Below are positions 6,049-14,585 of a stretch of 18,409 bases of DNA, in pieces. The DNA comes from Pedobacter sp. (GTDB lineage: Bacteria > Bacteroidota > Bacteroidia > Sphingobacteriales > Sphingobacteriaceae), in the NCBI GenBank assembly GCA_030149995.1, contig JASLGV010000429.1:1-18409 (forward strand). The letters are read 5' to 3'. Below the pieces are notes generated by a model. That model did no database searches, was not told where the DNA came from, and worked only from the letters and a program-made list of their open reading frames with translations. Position 1 is the first letter of the stretch. Each line of letters begins with the position of its first letter. Made by a program: the position numbers and the translations under genes.

Positions 6049-7872
6049 TTAAACCCCATCGCCCCTTAAAATTCTGAATCTTTTTCTGGCTTCATTACTA
6101 AACATGCTGCCTGGGTAGTCGGTAATAAGTTTTTGGAAAAGGGTTTGAGCCTGTAAGGAGTCGTTTAGCTTTTTCTCGTACAGATCGGCCAGGATAAAAA
6201 GGGCATCGTCCGTCCAGATACCATCCTTAAAATCGTCTGTTATTTTCTTGAAAATCTGCGCCGCCTGCTCGTAACTGGCCGATTGAATGAGTATTTTTCC
6301 TTTACTCATCAGAATGGCATCGGCCAGGCTGTTTTGTGGATAAACCAAGGCAATGCTATCGAGTTTTTTAATGGCATCTGCCGGCAGGTTTCTAAATACA
6401 AGCATTTCGGCATCTGCATACATTTTTAACGCACTGCTATCGGTTGTATTTTGTGTATTATCTGTTATTAACAAGCTTAAATTAAGCGCATCATTTGCAA
6501 TAAGCTGCGAGGTGGCGGCTTTTAAAACCTGGCACTGGCTGTTGCTGTATTCGAAATTACCCTGGAAAAAGGAGAGTTTGGCACTTCTGAATCTGGCCTC
6601 GTTACCAATGGGTTGCCCCTCAAATTGTTTGCTTACCTGCTCATAAACAAGAAAGGCTTCCCAGGGTTCGTTGGTTAAAATGTAAATATCACCCAGATCC
6701 AGTTTAAGCTGACCGATTTCTGCTGCACTGACACCAGCTATCTGAAGTGCTTCTTCCAGTACTTTTTCGGCCTTGGCAGGCTGGTTAAGGTAGTAAGCTT
6801 GCAGCTGCGCCAGTTTTTTAATGGCAAATAAGGTTCGCCTGTTTTTACCGTTTTCGTCTATCAGCAATTGGTAATCTTTAGCCAGGAGCTCCAGGTCTCC
6901 TTTTTTATAATTGCCCTTTGTCTGAATCTGGTATTTGGTGTTTAACAATTCTATTTGTGCCGGCAGGTAATACGGGTTTTCCTTGCCCTTGGTTAGCAGG
7001 TATTCGTAAGCTTTTATGGCGGTATCGTAAGCATTGTTATCTACAAACGTATAAATGGAATTAAAGAGGGAACCCCCATCGGCCCTGGTTCTTTTATCGA
7101 AAGCAATAAGCTGGCGCAAGGCCATGTCGTATTCCTGCTGCTGAATGAAATTCCAGGTGAGGAACTGTACATATACCTCTGCATCGGGTGCTTTCTGCAT
7201 TTTTTTTAAGATGCCTGCCTGCAGATTCTGGTAATCTGCCTTATCTTCAAAAACAGCCGAAAGTACGGCCTCTGCCTGGTTGAGTAATTGCGGCATGCTT
7301 TCCAGTACATCCAGGTATTCCTGCATCAGCATGGGCTTGTCTTTCTTAAAGCGATAAATGTTAAGCAGCTCAAAGGTAAACAGCTGGTTGTTGCTGAGCA
7401 GTTTTCGTCCCTGTTTAAACGTTTGAATGGCTGCTTCGTAATTTTCGAGTTGGTAAAAATTATTGGCCAGCATCCTGGTTTTAAACTCATCGGCAGGTAG
7501 TTTTTTAATTACCTCGCCGAAAATTTTATTTGCCTCTTCAGCATTGCCTTTTTCCTGGTAGAGCTTACCCAGGGCCAATGTGTAAAGGTCGTTTTGTGGT
7601 GCCGAGCGGATGTTTTTTTTAACGAGCTTTTCGGCCACATCGAATTTTCTGACTTTTAAAAGTGTTTTGAAATACAAATCAAAATACGATTCATTGGCGC
7701 TGTTGGTGTATAACTTTTCCAATAAGACCAATGCTTTATCATATTCGGCATTGTTGTAATACTGAACGGCAAGTACAACTTCTTCGTTAGCCGAAGAAAC
7801 ATTGGAGTTAACCTGTGCCTTTAACCCGGTGCAAAAAAATAGACATATAATTAAAACCAGCCTGTTCATCAT
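6049..7872 (-). CDS. Periplasmic TPR-repeat protein
   Basis: A 607-residue exported protein. The signal is MMNRLVLIICLFFCTGLKAQ (cleavage after AQ at 20; adjacent ATGs at 7872 and 7869 are both possible starts). Nearly the whole mature chain is helical pairs of TPR type, for example AVQYYNNAEYDKALVLLEKLY (about 35-55), LGKLYQEKGNAEEANKIFGEV (101-121) and NNFYQLENYEAAIQTFKQG. The last 100 residues (SASYEQAAQIFKKI, then DSLQAQTLFQKLITDYPGS) resemble the TPRs of the BamD/YbgF kind that work on cell-envelope assembly. It is probably a scaffold in the periplasm; partners are unknown. It is a single gene, divergent from the S9-like operon across 319 bases. Confidence 0.87.
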   Translation of the reverse strand: MMNRLVLIICLFFCTGLKAQVNSNVSSANEEVVLAVQYYNNAEYDKALVLLEKLYTNSANESYFDLYFKTLLKVRKFDVAEKLVKKNIRSAPQNDLYTLALGKLYQEKGNAEEANKIFGEVIKKLPADEFKTRMLANNFYQLENYEAAIQTFKQGRKLLSNNQLFTFELLNIYRFKKDKPMLMQEYLDVLESMPQLLNQAEAVLSAVFEDKADYQNLQAGILKKMQKAPDAEVYVQFLTWNFIQQQEYDMALRQLIAFDKRTRADGGSLFNSIYTFVDNNAYDTAIKAYEYLLTKGKENPYYLPAQIELLNTKYQIQTKGNYKKGDLELLAKDYQLLIDENGKNRRTLFAIKKLAQLQAYYLNQPAKAEKVLEEALQIAGVSAAEIGQLKLDLGDIYILTNEPWEAFLVYEQVSKQFEGQPIGNEARFRSAKLSFFQGNFEYSNSQCQVLKAATSQLIANDALNLSLLITDNTQNTTDSSALKMYADAEMLVFRNLPADAIKKLDSIALVYPQNSLADAILMSKGKILIQSASYEQAAQIFKKITDDFKDGIWTDDALFILADLYEKKLNDSLQAQTLFQKLITDYPGSMFSNEARKRFRILRGDGV

Positions 7873-8191
7873 AAATACGATATGAGTAAAAGTAACTAAA
7901 AAGACCGAAAGCCCGAAGATTTAGATATTAATACCATCTTTGCAGGCCCAACAGATAGGTGTTGAGTAGACAGGAGAAAATGGCAGGTTTCTTTAGTCTA
8001 ATAACTTTGTTACAGGGCGATTGTATGTGCTGCATAATTCCAATAAGAATGTTACCTGCATGTTGGTTGGTGTTTTTGTTATAAAGGCTAAATTAACCTG
8101 CTGATAAGCCTGCAAAGAAGTAACATTGTTGGTAAGAATGCCTGGAAGCGGCAGCTTATTATTTATTTTTGAAGCCTATAGGAAATTGTGT
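7873..8191. other. 319-base intergenic region upstream of the S9-like/HK/RR operon
   Basis: No convincing gene lies here; the open frame that continues upstream of the S9-like ATG begins at a TTG (8126) and has no signal-peptide logic. An exact -7 box, TAACTTTG, is at 8002-8009 on the plus strand, but no TTTG is found at the expected -33 distance. GTAAC/GTTAC pentamers recur at 7892, 8009, 8051 and 8120. The last two are the core of an inverted pair AATGTTAC (8048-8055) and GTAACATT (8120-8127). These may be regulator sites or chance. Confidence 0.4.
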
Positions 8192-10078
8192 ATGTTAAAA
8201 AGAGTTATTGTGCTGGTCTGGATTGCTTTGGTTTGTGCTTGTAAAGGTTACAAAGAAGGAGAAACCATACCCGTTGACGATTTTTTTAAAACACAGGATA
8301 AGGCCTATTATCATGTATCGCCCGATGGCAAAAGCCTTTCTTATCTGAAACTCCAGGATAAGAAACTCGATTTATTCGTAGAAGACCTCGCCACGGGTAA
8401 AAGTGTTCAGCTTACCCATTTAACCGAAAAAAGCTTAAGTTTTTATTTCTGGACCAGCAACAACGAACTGGTATATTATACAGAAGACGATTCTAAAGAC
8501 CGTAAATCTGACATTTTTGTAGTCAATAAAGACGGGAGTAAAGAAATGCTGCTGAGCGCCAATGGCAAAAGCCGCATCAGGGTACTCGAAGATCAGTTGA
8601 TTGACGATAAGTATATTATTGTGGCTTCGAATAAAAGAGACTCGACGGTGTTTGATGTGTACCGGTTAAATGTGCGGAATGGTAAGATGGACATTGCTGC
8701 TCAAAACCCCGGTAACATTACCGAATGGATGACAGACAGCAAGGGGGTACTTAAAATTGCGGTGGCCAGCGATGGTGTAAATGAAACCTTAATGTATCGT
8801 AAGAATGAGTCTTCGCCTTTTAAACCGGTTATTACCAATAATTTCGAAACGACCCTGCAACCGGTTGCCTTTGCAGAAAACCAGAGCGATGTACTGTATG
8901 CCATTTCAAGTGTGAATCGCGATAAGAATGCTCTGGTGGCCCTGGATTTAAAGACAGGGGGAGAAAAGGAAGTTCTTTTTGCCAACGACAGCTTAAATGT
9001 AGTAGGCGCCAAGTATTCGCGTACCAAGAAAAAAATGATTTTTGTAACCTGCGAAGGTGCCAGAAAGGAAAAATTTTACCTGGACGACAGCATCCGGGTA
9101 CTTTATAGTAAAATAGATCAGCTGTTGCCAAAAAGCGAATGGCGCATTACAGATAAAGACAAGGCCGATAGCGTTTTTATTATCCGAACGTTTACGGATA
9201 AAAATCCGGGTTCCTATTACCTGTATATGGTGGCTGAAAATAAACTTAAAAAGCTGGCGGATATAAATGCTTCTATAGACGAAGCAAAAATGAGCGAAAT
9301 GAAGCCCATTAGCTATACCAGTACAGATGGCTTGCAGATAAACGGGTACCTGACCCTGCCCAGAAATGCGCATCCGGTAAATTTACCCCTGGTGGTATTG
9401 CCACATAACGGACCCGGCGGAAGAAACAGCTGGGGGTACAATGCCGATGTACAGTTCCTGGCCAGCAGGGGTTATGCCGTATTACAGGTCAATTACCGAG
9501 GTTCTACCGGTTATGGCAAATCTTTTTATGCTGCCGGTTTTAAGCAGTGGAGTGGAAAAATACAGCAGGATGTAAACGACGGTGTAAAATGGCTTATTGA
9601 ACAGAAAATTGTAAACCCCAAAAGGGTAGCCATTTATGGTAATGGATTTGGCGGTTATATTGCCCTGAATTGTTTGTATAAAAATCCCGATATTTACAGT
9701 TGTGGCGGGGCTAATTCTGGCGTAATTAACCTCTTCAGCTACCTGAAAACCATTCCGCCGTTTCTGAAATCTAATTTGCAGATGTATTACGAAATTATAG
9801 GCAACCCGGTAACCGATACAGAATACATGCGCTTTGCATCGCCGGTATTCCATGCAGACCGTTTTAAAAAACCTGTTTTTATAGCACAGAATCCTAAAGA
9901 TCCAAGAGTAAACGTGGCAGAAGGAGTTCAGTTTATCAAGGAACTGAAAAAATACAATGTGACGGTTACGTACGTGGAAAAAGAAGAAGGTCCCAATCCG
10001 GTTATGCGCCAGCAGGGGAGAACGGCTTTATATAAGGCCCTGGAAACTTTTTTAGAAGAAAACCTGCAAAACAAATAG
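8192..10078 (+). CDS. Lipoprotein pseudo-peptidase of the S9 (prolyl oligopeptidase) family
   Basis: A 628-residue protein. It starts MLKRVIVLVWIALVCACKG, a lipoprotein signal with Cys17 as probable anchor; the open frame upstream to a TTG at 8126 is rejected. Residues about 25-360 form a beta-propeller-like domain (repeated strand motifs such as VSPDGKSLSYL, FWTSNNELVYY and DIFVVNKDGS). Residues about 370-628 are an alpha/beta hydrolase of S9 type with HNGPGG (405-410) and NYRGSTGYG (434-442). The nucleophile motif, normally GxSxGGY, reads GNGFGGY (483-489): Gly485 replaces Ser. The catalytic Asp is kept (KDPRV, D570), but the EGHGF motif reads EGPNP, with Pro601 for His. Peptidase activity is therefore not expected. 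The stop is 3 bases before the histidine kinase ATG, which points to a signalling or binding role. Confidence 0.9.
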   Translation: MLKRVIVLVWIALVCACKGYKEGETIPVDDFFKTQDKAYYHVSPDGKSLSYLKLQDKKLDLFVEDLATGKSVQLTHLTEKSLSFYFWTSNNELVYYTEDDSKDRKSDIFVVNKDGSKEMLLSANGKSRIRVLEDQLIDDKYIIVASNKRDSTVFDVYRLNVRNGKMDIAAQNPGNITEWMTDSKGVLKIAVASDGVNETLMYRKNESSPFKPVITNNFETTLQPVAFAENQSDVLYAISSVNRDKNALVALDLKTGGEKEVLFANDSLNVVGAKYSRTKKKMIFVTCEGARKEKFYLDDSIRVLYSKIDQLLPKSEWRITDKDKADSVFIIRTFTDKNPGSYYLYMVAENKLKKLADINASIDEAKMSEMKPISYTSTDGLQINGYLTLPRNAHPVNLPLVVLPHNGPGGRNSWGYNADVQFLASRGYAVLQVNYRGSTGYGKSFYAAGFKQWSGKIQQDVNDGVKWLIEQKIVNPKRVAIYGNGFGGYIALNCLYKNPDIYSCGGANSGVINLFSYLKTIPPFLKSNLQMYYEIIGNPVTDTEYMRFASPVFHADRFKKPVFIAQNPKDPRVNVAEGVQFIKELKKYNVTVTYVEKEEGPNPVMRQQGRTALYKALETFLEENLQNK

Positions 10079-10081
10079 GGG

Positions 10082-11749
10082 ATGGCTTTGGATAAGGGAA
10101 ACGGATACCGTAAAAACTTTTTACTTGTTGTTACATTTATTGTACTCATTTCCATCCTGTTTATTATTTCGTTGTTTCTTGCATTTAACTTCAGCAAGAA
10201 ATACATCGAAAATGATTTTGTATCTGAAAAGGTAAATGTTCTGGAACAGAGCATTAAGCCTTACAATGATTTTTTTCAGAACCGCATGCCCGAAGTTTCA
10301 TATTACAATGGCTTTCTCGATTCGGCAACAGCGTCGCGTTTTGTAGATACGGTGGCACTCAAGTACCCTTTTGTAAGCAAGGTAACTTTTTACGATACGG
10401 AGGTTAAGAATACGCCGGTAAAAGATGGAATGAATGTGGGGCATTTGTCTATCGGGCCGAAATCCATCTTTCAGTTTGGTAAACGGGTTCCGGCCGATTC
10501 GGTTCGCTTGTTTTCCGAATCAGATACACGCTCCTTTAATGTAGGCGATGATTTTAATGCCATGGCACTTAAGCTGGTGCGTTTTATAGATCACCTGGAT
10601 ACTGCCGTTGTGCCCAGCCAGGAACAGTTGTTCACCAATTTCTCTGTGGTCAGTTCGAATAAAATTACTTACCTCAATATTCCACGCGGCGAAGACCTGA
10701 AGGTTTATAAAGAAATGATGCGGCGCCAGCTGGAACAGTCGCCGGTTTACCAGCAGGATATGATGGTGTTTCAGCTTGATCCCTATAAAATCAGGATTAT
10801 CAACACGCGTCCGCACTTATATCAGGTTATAAAAGTGCAACCTTTAACCTACGATCCGATTAACATTTCGGACGATAATATGATGACGGAAATTGCACTT
10901 CCGGGTGCTTTCTCTGATTTTAAACTCTATTTTATCTCTTCTAAATCCTCTATTAAAAAGGAAATCTTTATTTATTTCCTGCCAATAGCGCTGGTGTTGC
11001 TGCTGGTTTACGGGGTGTTGCTGCTGGTGGCTTTCCTGATTTACCGGAACCTGAACATCAACAGTAAAATGTTTAAGCTGCAATACGATTTTGTAAACAA
11101 CCTGACACACGAATTTAAAACACCGGTAAGTGTTATTAAAATTGCCGGTAATAACATTAAAAGCTCTACGGCTTTAAGTGAAAAGGAATTAAACCTGTAT
11201 GGCAAAATACTGGACGAAGAAGCCGATAAACTGAACCGGCTGATGAATAAACTGCTGGCCTTTACACAAATTGAAAATAAAGCCATTAAGCTCAACGAAG
11301 AAGAGGTGCATATTCAGGATTTTATAGAAAGTACCATCGAATCGCATACCCTTAAACATCCGGATTTTAAAATTACTTACGAGATAAGTGGCTTCAGAAC
11401 TTTTATTACCGATCCGGTATTGATGGGTAGTTTATTTGATAACCTCGCCGAGAATGCTTATAAATATGCCAAACCAGATAAAAAGATACTCCACATCAGT
11501 GCAAAACAGATTAAAGGCGTACTGGTTTTCAGGTTTACCGATAAGGGAATTGGTATTCCGGCAGGTGAGCTGAATAATATTTTTAAAAAGTTTTTCAGGA
11601 TACAGAATCAGTACAACCAAAATGGCAGTGTAGGCCTGGGTTTGGCATTTTGTAAGGAACTGGTTAACTTTATGCAGGGCGAGATAACGGTTAAGAGTAA
11701 AGAGGGGGTTGGTACAGAGTTTAAAATTGTGCTGCCCTATAATAATTAA
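10082..11749 (+). CDS. Sensor histidine kinase of a two-component system
   Basis: A 555-residue inner-membrane kinase. TM1 (about 12-35) and TM2 (about 294-321) bracket a large periplasmic part of some 258 residues in which I recognise no named sensor domain. The cytoplasmic part has the dimerisation/phosphoacceptor H-box NLTHEFKTP (His343), the N-box NLAENAYKYAK (about 454-464), the G1 box DKGIGIP (487-493), FKKFFR (F-box) and the G2 box GSVGLGLAFCKEL (515-527), so autophosphorylation should be intact. There is no clear HAMP or PAS domain. The ATG is 3 bases after the S9-like stop, implying translational coupling, and the response regulator follows 63 bases later; the three should form one signalling unit. 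Confidence 0.95.
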   Translation: MALDKGNGYRKNFLLVVTFIVLISILFIISLFLAFNFSKKYIENDFVSEKVNVLEQSIKPYNDFFQNRMPEVSYYNGFLDSATASRFVDTVALKYPFVSKVTFYDTEVKNTPVKDGMNVGHLSIGPKSIFQFGKRVPADSVRLFSESDTRSFNVGDDFNAMALKLVRFIDHLDTAVVPSQEQLFTNFSVVSSNKITYLNIPRGEDLKVYKEMMRRQLEQSPVYQQDMMVFQLDPYKIRIINTRPHLYQVIKVQPLTYDPINISDDNMMTEIALPGAFSDFKLYFISSKSSIKKEIFIYFLPIALVLLLVYGVLLLVAFLIYRNLNINSKMFKLQYDFVNNLTHEFKTPVSVIKIAGNNIKSSTALSEKELNLYGKILDEEADKLNRLMNKLLAFTQIENKAIKLNEEEVHIQDFIESTIESHTLKHPDFKITYEISGFRTFITDPVLMGSLFDNLAENAYKYAKPDKKILHISAKQIKGVLVFRFTDKGIGIPAGELNNIFKKFFRIQNQYNQNGSVGLGLAFCKELVNFMQGEITVKSKEGVGTEFKIVLPYNN

Positions 11750-11758
11750 AAACATATC

Positions 11759-11781
11759 CCTGTAACAGGTGGCGGTAACAG
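11759..11781 (+). promoter_or_regulatory. Possible regulator site in the HK-RR gap (tandem GTAACAG)
   Basis: Within the 63-base gap between kinase and regulator genes, GTAACAG occurs twice, at 11762-11768 and 11775-11781, a 13-base step. The first copy is the centre of a palindrome CCTGT-A-ACAGG (11759-11769). Tandem direct half-sites are typical of OmpR-family regulators, so autoregulation is conceivable. GTAAC is common in nearby coding DNA, so chance is not excluded. Confidence 0.25.
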
Positions 11782-11812
11782 AACACCCGGAGCAGGTTTA
11801 AACAAGTAAATA

Positions 11813-12502
11813 ATGTCAAAAGAAGTAAAAATTTTAATTGTTGAAGACGACGAGAATCTACGTTTCCTGGTGGCACACCGCTTAAAAGGCGAGGGATACC
11901 ACGTACTTGAAGCTGGCGATGGCGACTCGGCAGAGCGGATTATTAAGGCCGACCAGCCGGATATTGTACTGCTCGACTGGATGTTGCCAAATAAACAAGG
12001 CGCAGAAGTATGTGAAAACGTTCGCAGACAAGGATTTGAAAACCTGATTATTATGATGACGGCCAAGGCGCAGGATGTTGATAAAATCGATGCCTACAAC
12101 TTTGGTGCTTCTGATTACATTACTAAACCATTTAACATGGATGTACTGGTGGCCATGCTGGAGAGTAAGGTAAAGTTTATCATTAATAAAGATACGGCCG
12201 AAATCCACCGCTTTGGTGATATGGAGCACCATCCGAATATTCATACCTTGTTTAAGAATGGCAAGAAAATCGAATTAACCATTCTTGAAAACCGGATTTT
12301 ACTTTACTTTTTGCGTAATCCGGGCAAAGTAATCAACCGTGATGAACTGATGCTGGTCGTTTGGGGTTATAATTCTGATGTAAATACCCGTACGCTGGAT
12401 ATGCATATTGTGCGCTTACGTAAGAAAATTGAGTCCAATCCGGATAATCCACAGCTTTTGCAAACCGTAAGGGGCGTGGGTTATCGTTTTAATGCAAAAT
12501 AA
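11813..12502 (+). CDS. OmpR/PhoB-family response regulator
   Basis: A 229-residue DNA-binding regulator. The receiver domain (about 5-118) has the acidic pocket E11-D12-D13, the phosphoacceptor D55 (IVLLDWMLP), switch T83 (MMTAKAQ) and K105 (ITKPF), all canonical. After a short linker, a winged-helix effector domain (about 135-229) shows ELTILENRILLYFLRN, VINRDELMLVVWG, the recognition-helix segment TLDMHIVRLRKKIE (about 194-207) and the closing GVGYRF. It is expected to be phosphorylated by the kinase encoded just upstream and to control genes including perhaps its own operon. The start MSKEVKILIVEDD is typical. A hairpin follows the stop. Confidence 0.96.
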   Translation: MSKEVKILIVEDDENLRFLVAHRLKGEGYHVLEAGDGDSAERIIKADQPDIVLLDWMLPNKQGAEVCENVRRQGFENLIIMMTAKAQDVDKIDAYNFGASDYITKPFNMDVLVAMLESKVKFIINKDTAEIHRFGDMEHHPNIHTLFKNGKKIELTILENRILLYFLRNPGKVINRDELMLVVWGYNSDVNTRTLDMHIVRLRKKIESNPDNPQLLQTVRGVGYRFNAK

Positions 12503-12510
12503 GGAGTATA

Positions 12511-12552
12511 ATATCCGGATGTGTGTTTACAGCTCTTACACATCCGGGTAAA
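12511..12552 (+). terminator. Hairpin between convergent RR and phosphoesterase genes
   Basis: CCGGATGTGT (12515-12524) pairs perfectly with ACACATCCGG (12538-12547), extendable by AT/GT pairs outside, with a 13-base loop. It begins about 9 bases after the response regulator stop and 10 bases before the stop of the convergent gene. There is no good T-run on either side, so termination strength is uncertain; it may serve both strands. Confidence 0.55.
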
Positions 12553-12557
12553 ACAAA

Positions 12558-13817
12558 TTAAGCTCTTTTGAGTGTAAAAATGGTAATTTCGGGTAAAATC
12601 CCTACCCTGCCCGGGTACCCTAAAAATCCGTAACCAACATTTACATATAACTGCTGCTGTTGTTCTCTGTATAAACCGGCCCATTCTTTGTAGATATACT
12701 GTACCGGGCTCCATTGAAATTCTTTAAGGCGTACCCCAAACTGCATACCGTGTGTATGGCCGCTAAACATGGCATCAATTTGCGGGTATTTCTGTAATAC
12801 TTCTCCGCGCCAGTGCGAAGGGTCGTGACTTAGCAAAAGCTTAACCGGTAAATCGTCTGTATTTTGCACAGCGAGTTCCATTTTTCCATATTTCGGGAAA
12901 CGGCCCATGCCCCAGTTTTCAATACCCAGAATACCAATTTCTTCTCCATCTACTTTTAAGCGGCGGTTTTCGTTCATCAGCAGGTCGTAACCCATAATTT
13001 TATGCACCGCAACCATATCTTTTAAGTTCTGTACCTTGGCAGGCGAAGAAACCTTGCCGAAGTGATAATCGCCATAATCGTGGTTACCCAGGGTAGAATA
13101 AACACCTAAAGGTGCCTTTACCCTGGCAAAAATATCTTGGTAATCGCGTACCTCGTTGGTGAGGTTATTAACCAGATCGCCGGTAAAGAAAATAAAATCT
13201 GGTTTTTCAGCCAGCAATATCTCTACACCGCCTTTAACGGCCGTTTTGTTGTAAAAACTTCCGGAATGGATATCTGAAATCTGGCCAAGTGTTATGCCAT
13301 CAAAGGCTTTGGGCAGGTTGGGCAGTATCAGGTTAACACGTTTTATCTTATAATCGTAGGCGCCCGAAATAATTCCCCAGCTTAAAGAGGTAAGCGGAAT
13401 GGCTGCGGTAACAATGCCGGCTTTAACCAAAAAGGCCGATCTCGAAATTGGCGGTGCATCACTAATGGATTCCGCGGGTTTGGAGGTATCTGCTTTCCGG
13501 CGGATAAACCTGAAAAGCTTAATCAGACCCCGGCGCAAATCATCAACCAGTAAAAACGGAAGCATAACAGCTTTGCAGGCTACTGTTAAGAAAAATGCAA
13601 CGAGTATAACCGCACGTAGTGTTAAAAACAGGTTGAGGTAGATACCACAAAAAACGCCTATAATAAGCAAAAGGCTGTAGGTCCAGTAAACAATACCAAA
13701 ATTTCTTCTGGTTGTTGCTTTCCAGGATTTAAAAACAGAAACTATGGCTCTATAGAAATAAACATCAAAAGCCAGGATAAATATGCATGCCGCTATCAGG
13801 GTGTAAGTTCTTCCCAT
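12558..13817 (-). CDS. Membrane-anchored metallophosphoesterase (YkuE/YaeI-like)
   Basis: A 419-residue protein with an N-terminal membrane part and a C-terminal calcineurin-like phosphoesterase. Hydrophobic helices lie at about 4-23, 42-62, 66-90 and 129-150. The catalytic domain (about 172-415) carries all metal ligands in order: D182-x-H184 (SDIHSG), D214 (TGDLVNN), N245-H246 (LGNHDYGD), H331 (LLSHDP) and H354-x-H356 (SGHTHGMQF). A di-metal centre acting on a phosphoester (possibly a lipid intermediate, as in the LpxH-like and YkuE-like groups) is expected; the substrate is unknown. The fourth helix is preceded by SRSAFLVKAG, which resembles a Tat signal (SRRxFLK) that has lost its second Arg. 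It lies last in a minus-strand run, 78 bases after the acetyltransferase. Confidence 0.92.
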   Translation of the reverse strand: MGRTYTLIAACIFILAFDVYFYRAIVSVFKSWKATTRRNFGIVYWTYSLLLIIGVFCGIYLNLFLTLRAVILVAFFLTVACKAVMLPFLLVDDLRRGLIKLFRFIRRKADTSKPAESISDAPPISRSAFLVKAGIVTAAIPLTSLSWGIISGAYDYKIKRVNLILPNLPKAFDGITLGQISDIHSGSFYNKTAVKGGVEILLAEKPDFIFFTGDLVNNLTNEVRDYQDIFARVKAPLGVYSTLGNHDYGDYHFGKVSSPAKVQNLKDMVAVHKIMGYDLLMNENRRLKVDGEEIGILGIENWGMGRFPKYGKMELAVQNTDDLPVKLLLSHDPSHWRGEVLQKYPQIDAMFSGHTHGMQFGVRLKEFQWSPVQYIYKEWAGLYREQQQQLYVNVGYGFLGYPGRVGILPEITIFTLKRA

Positions 13818-13895
13818 TTATAGGTTTTTAGGTTGTTTGTAAAACAGGTAATTAATGATATGTCTGAAATAAATGTTTTAAGGTTGCTAATATAT

Positions 13896-14570
13896 TTATT
13901 TACCCAGTTTCCAGAAACTGATTTTTCTTCTTGTTTCAAAACCCAGTTTATGATATAGGTTTATGGCACCGGTATTGTTTTCTGCAACATGTAAATAAGG
14001 CGTTTTGTTTTCCTTAAAAACATGATTAACCACATGGGCCACCAATTGTTTGGCATAACCCTTACCAGTATAACCGGGATGTGTAACAACTGCACTTACT
14101 TCTGTAAAATGGTTCATTTTCATCCGTTCGCCTGCGGCGGCGACCAGTACGCCATTTTTAAAAATACCATAATAGTTTCCCAATTGTGTGGTATTGGCTT
14201 TAAAATAACCGGGTTGTACCTGGTTAACCAAATGTACCAACGCCTGTACCTGTGTTGCATCCAGGAGTACAATGTCTTCTGTTCCGGTGGTTTTTATCAC
14301 TTCCCTGCAAACCATCTGATTGCAGATCAGCTCATTTTTTAAGGTAAGTGTATCCGGGTAGAACGGTTTACCGCCCACCATAAAAAAGTTGTCAGCCTGT
14401 AAGGCATATGCAGATAAAATCTCCTGACTGTATGTTCCGGCAGCAGCGCCACCGAAAGGGGCGTAATCTGGCTGATAGAATTTTACGGTTCCATTATCTA
14501 TTGAAAAATTCTGATGTGTTTCTGAGAGCGAATGCCATACAGGGTTCTCAAGCTTATCTTCTTCTGTCAT
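13896..14570 (-). CDS. GNAT-family N-acetyltransferase
   Basis: A 224-residue cytosolic enzyme. The C-terminal half (about 130-222) is a GNAT fold of the FR47-like type: a central strand pair GIFKNGVLVAAAGERM, then the acetyl-CoA motif A region EVSAVVTHPGYTGKGYAKQLVAHVV split as strand (157-164) and pyrophosphate loop (Y167-T-G-K-G-Y-A), and motif B with LHVAENNTGAINLYHKLGF (193-211), the usual AxNxxAxxxYxxxGF signature. The N-terminal 125 residues hold no domain I can name and probably shape the acceptor site. The acceptor is unknown. The stop of the upstream ATPase gene is only 15 bases away, so it is probably transcribed with the VWA/AAA+ pair, although a functional link is not evident. 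Confidence 0.93.
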   Translation of the reverse strand: MTEEDKLENPVWHSLSETHQNFSIDNGTVKFYQPDYAPFGGAAAGTYSQEILSAYALQADNFFMVGGKPFYPDTLTLKNELICNQMVCREVIKTTGTEDIVLLDATQVQALVHLVNQVQPGYFKANTTQLGNYYGIFKNGVLVAAAGERMKMNHFTEVSAVVTHPGYTGKGYAKQLVAHVVNHVFKENKTPYLHVAENNTGAINLYHKLGFETRRKISFWKLGK

Positions 14571-14585
14571 CCGGTATGCTTCGTT

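Noticed and set aside
8048..8127. AATGTTAC/GTAACATT inverted pair as a mobile-element end
   Set aside because: Only 8 bp, 64 bases apart, with no target duplication or transposase; more likely a regulator half-site or chance.
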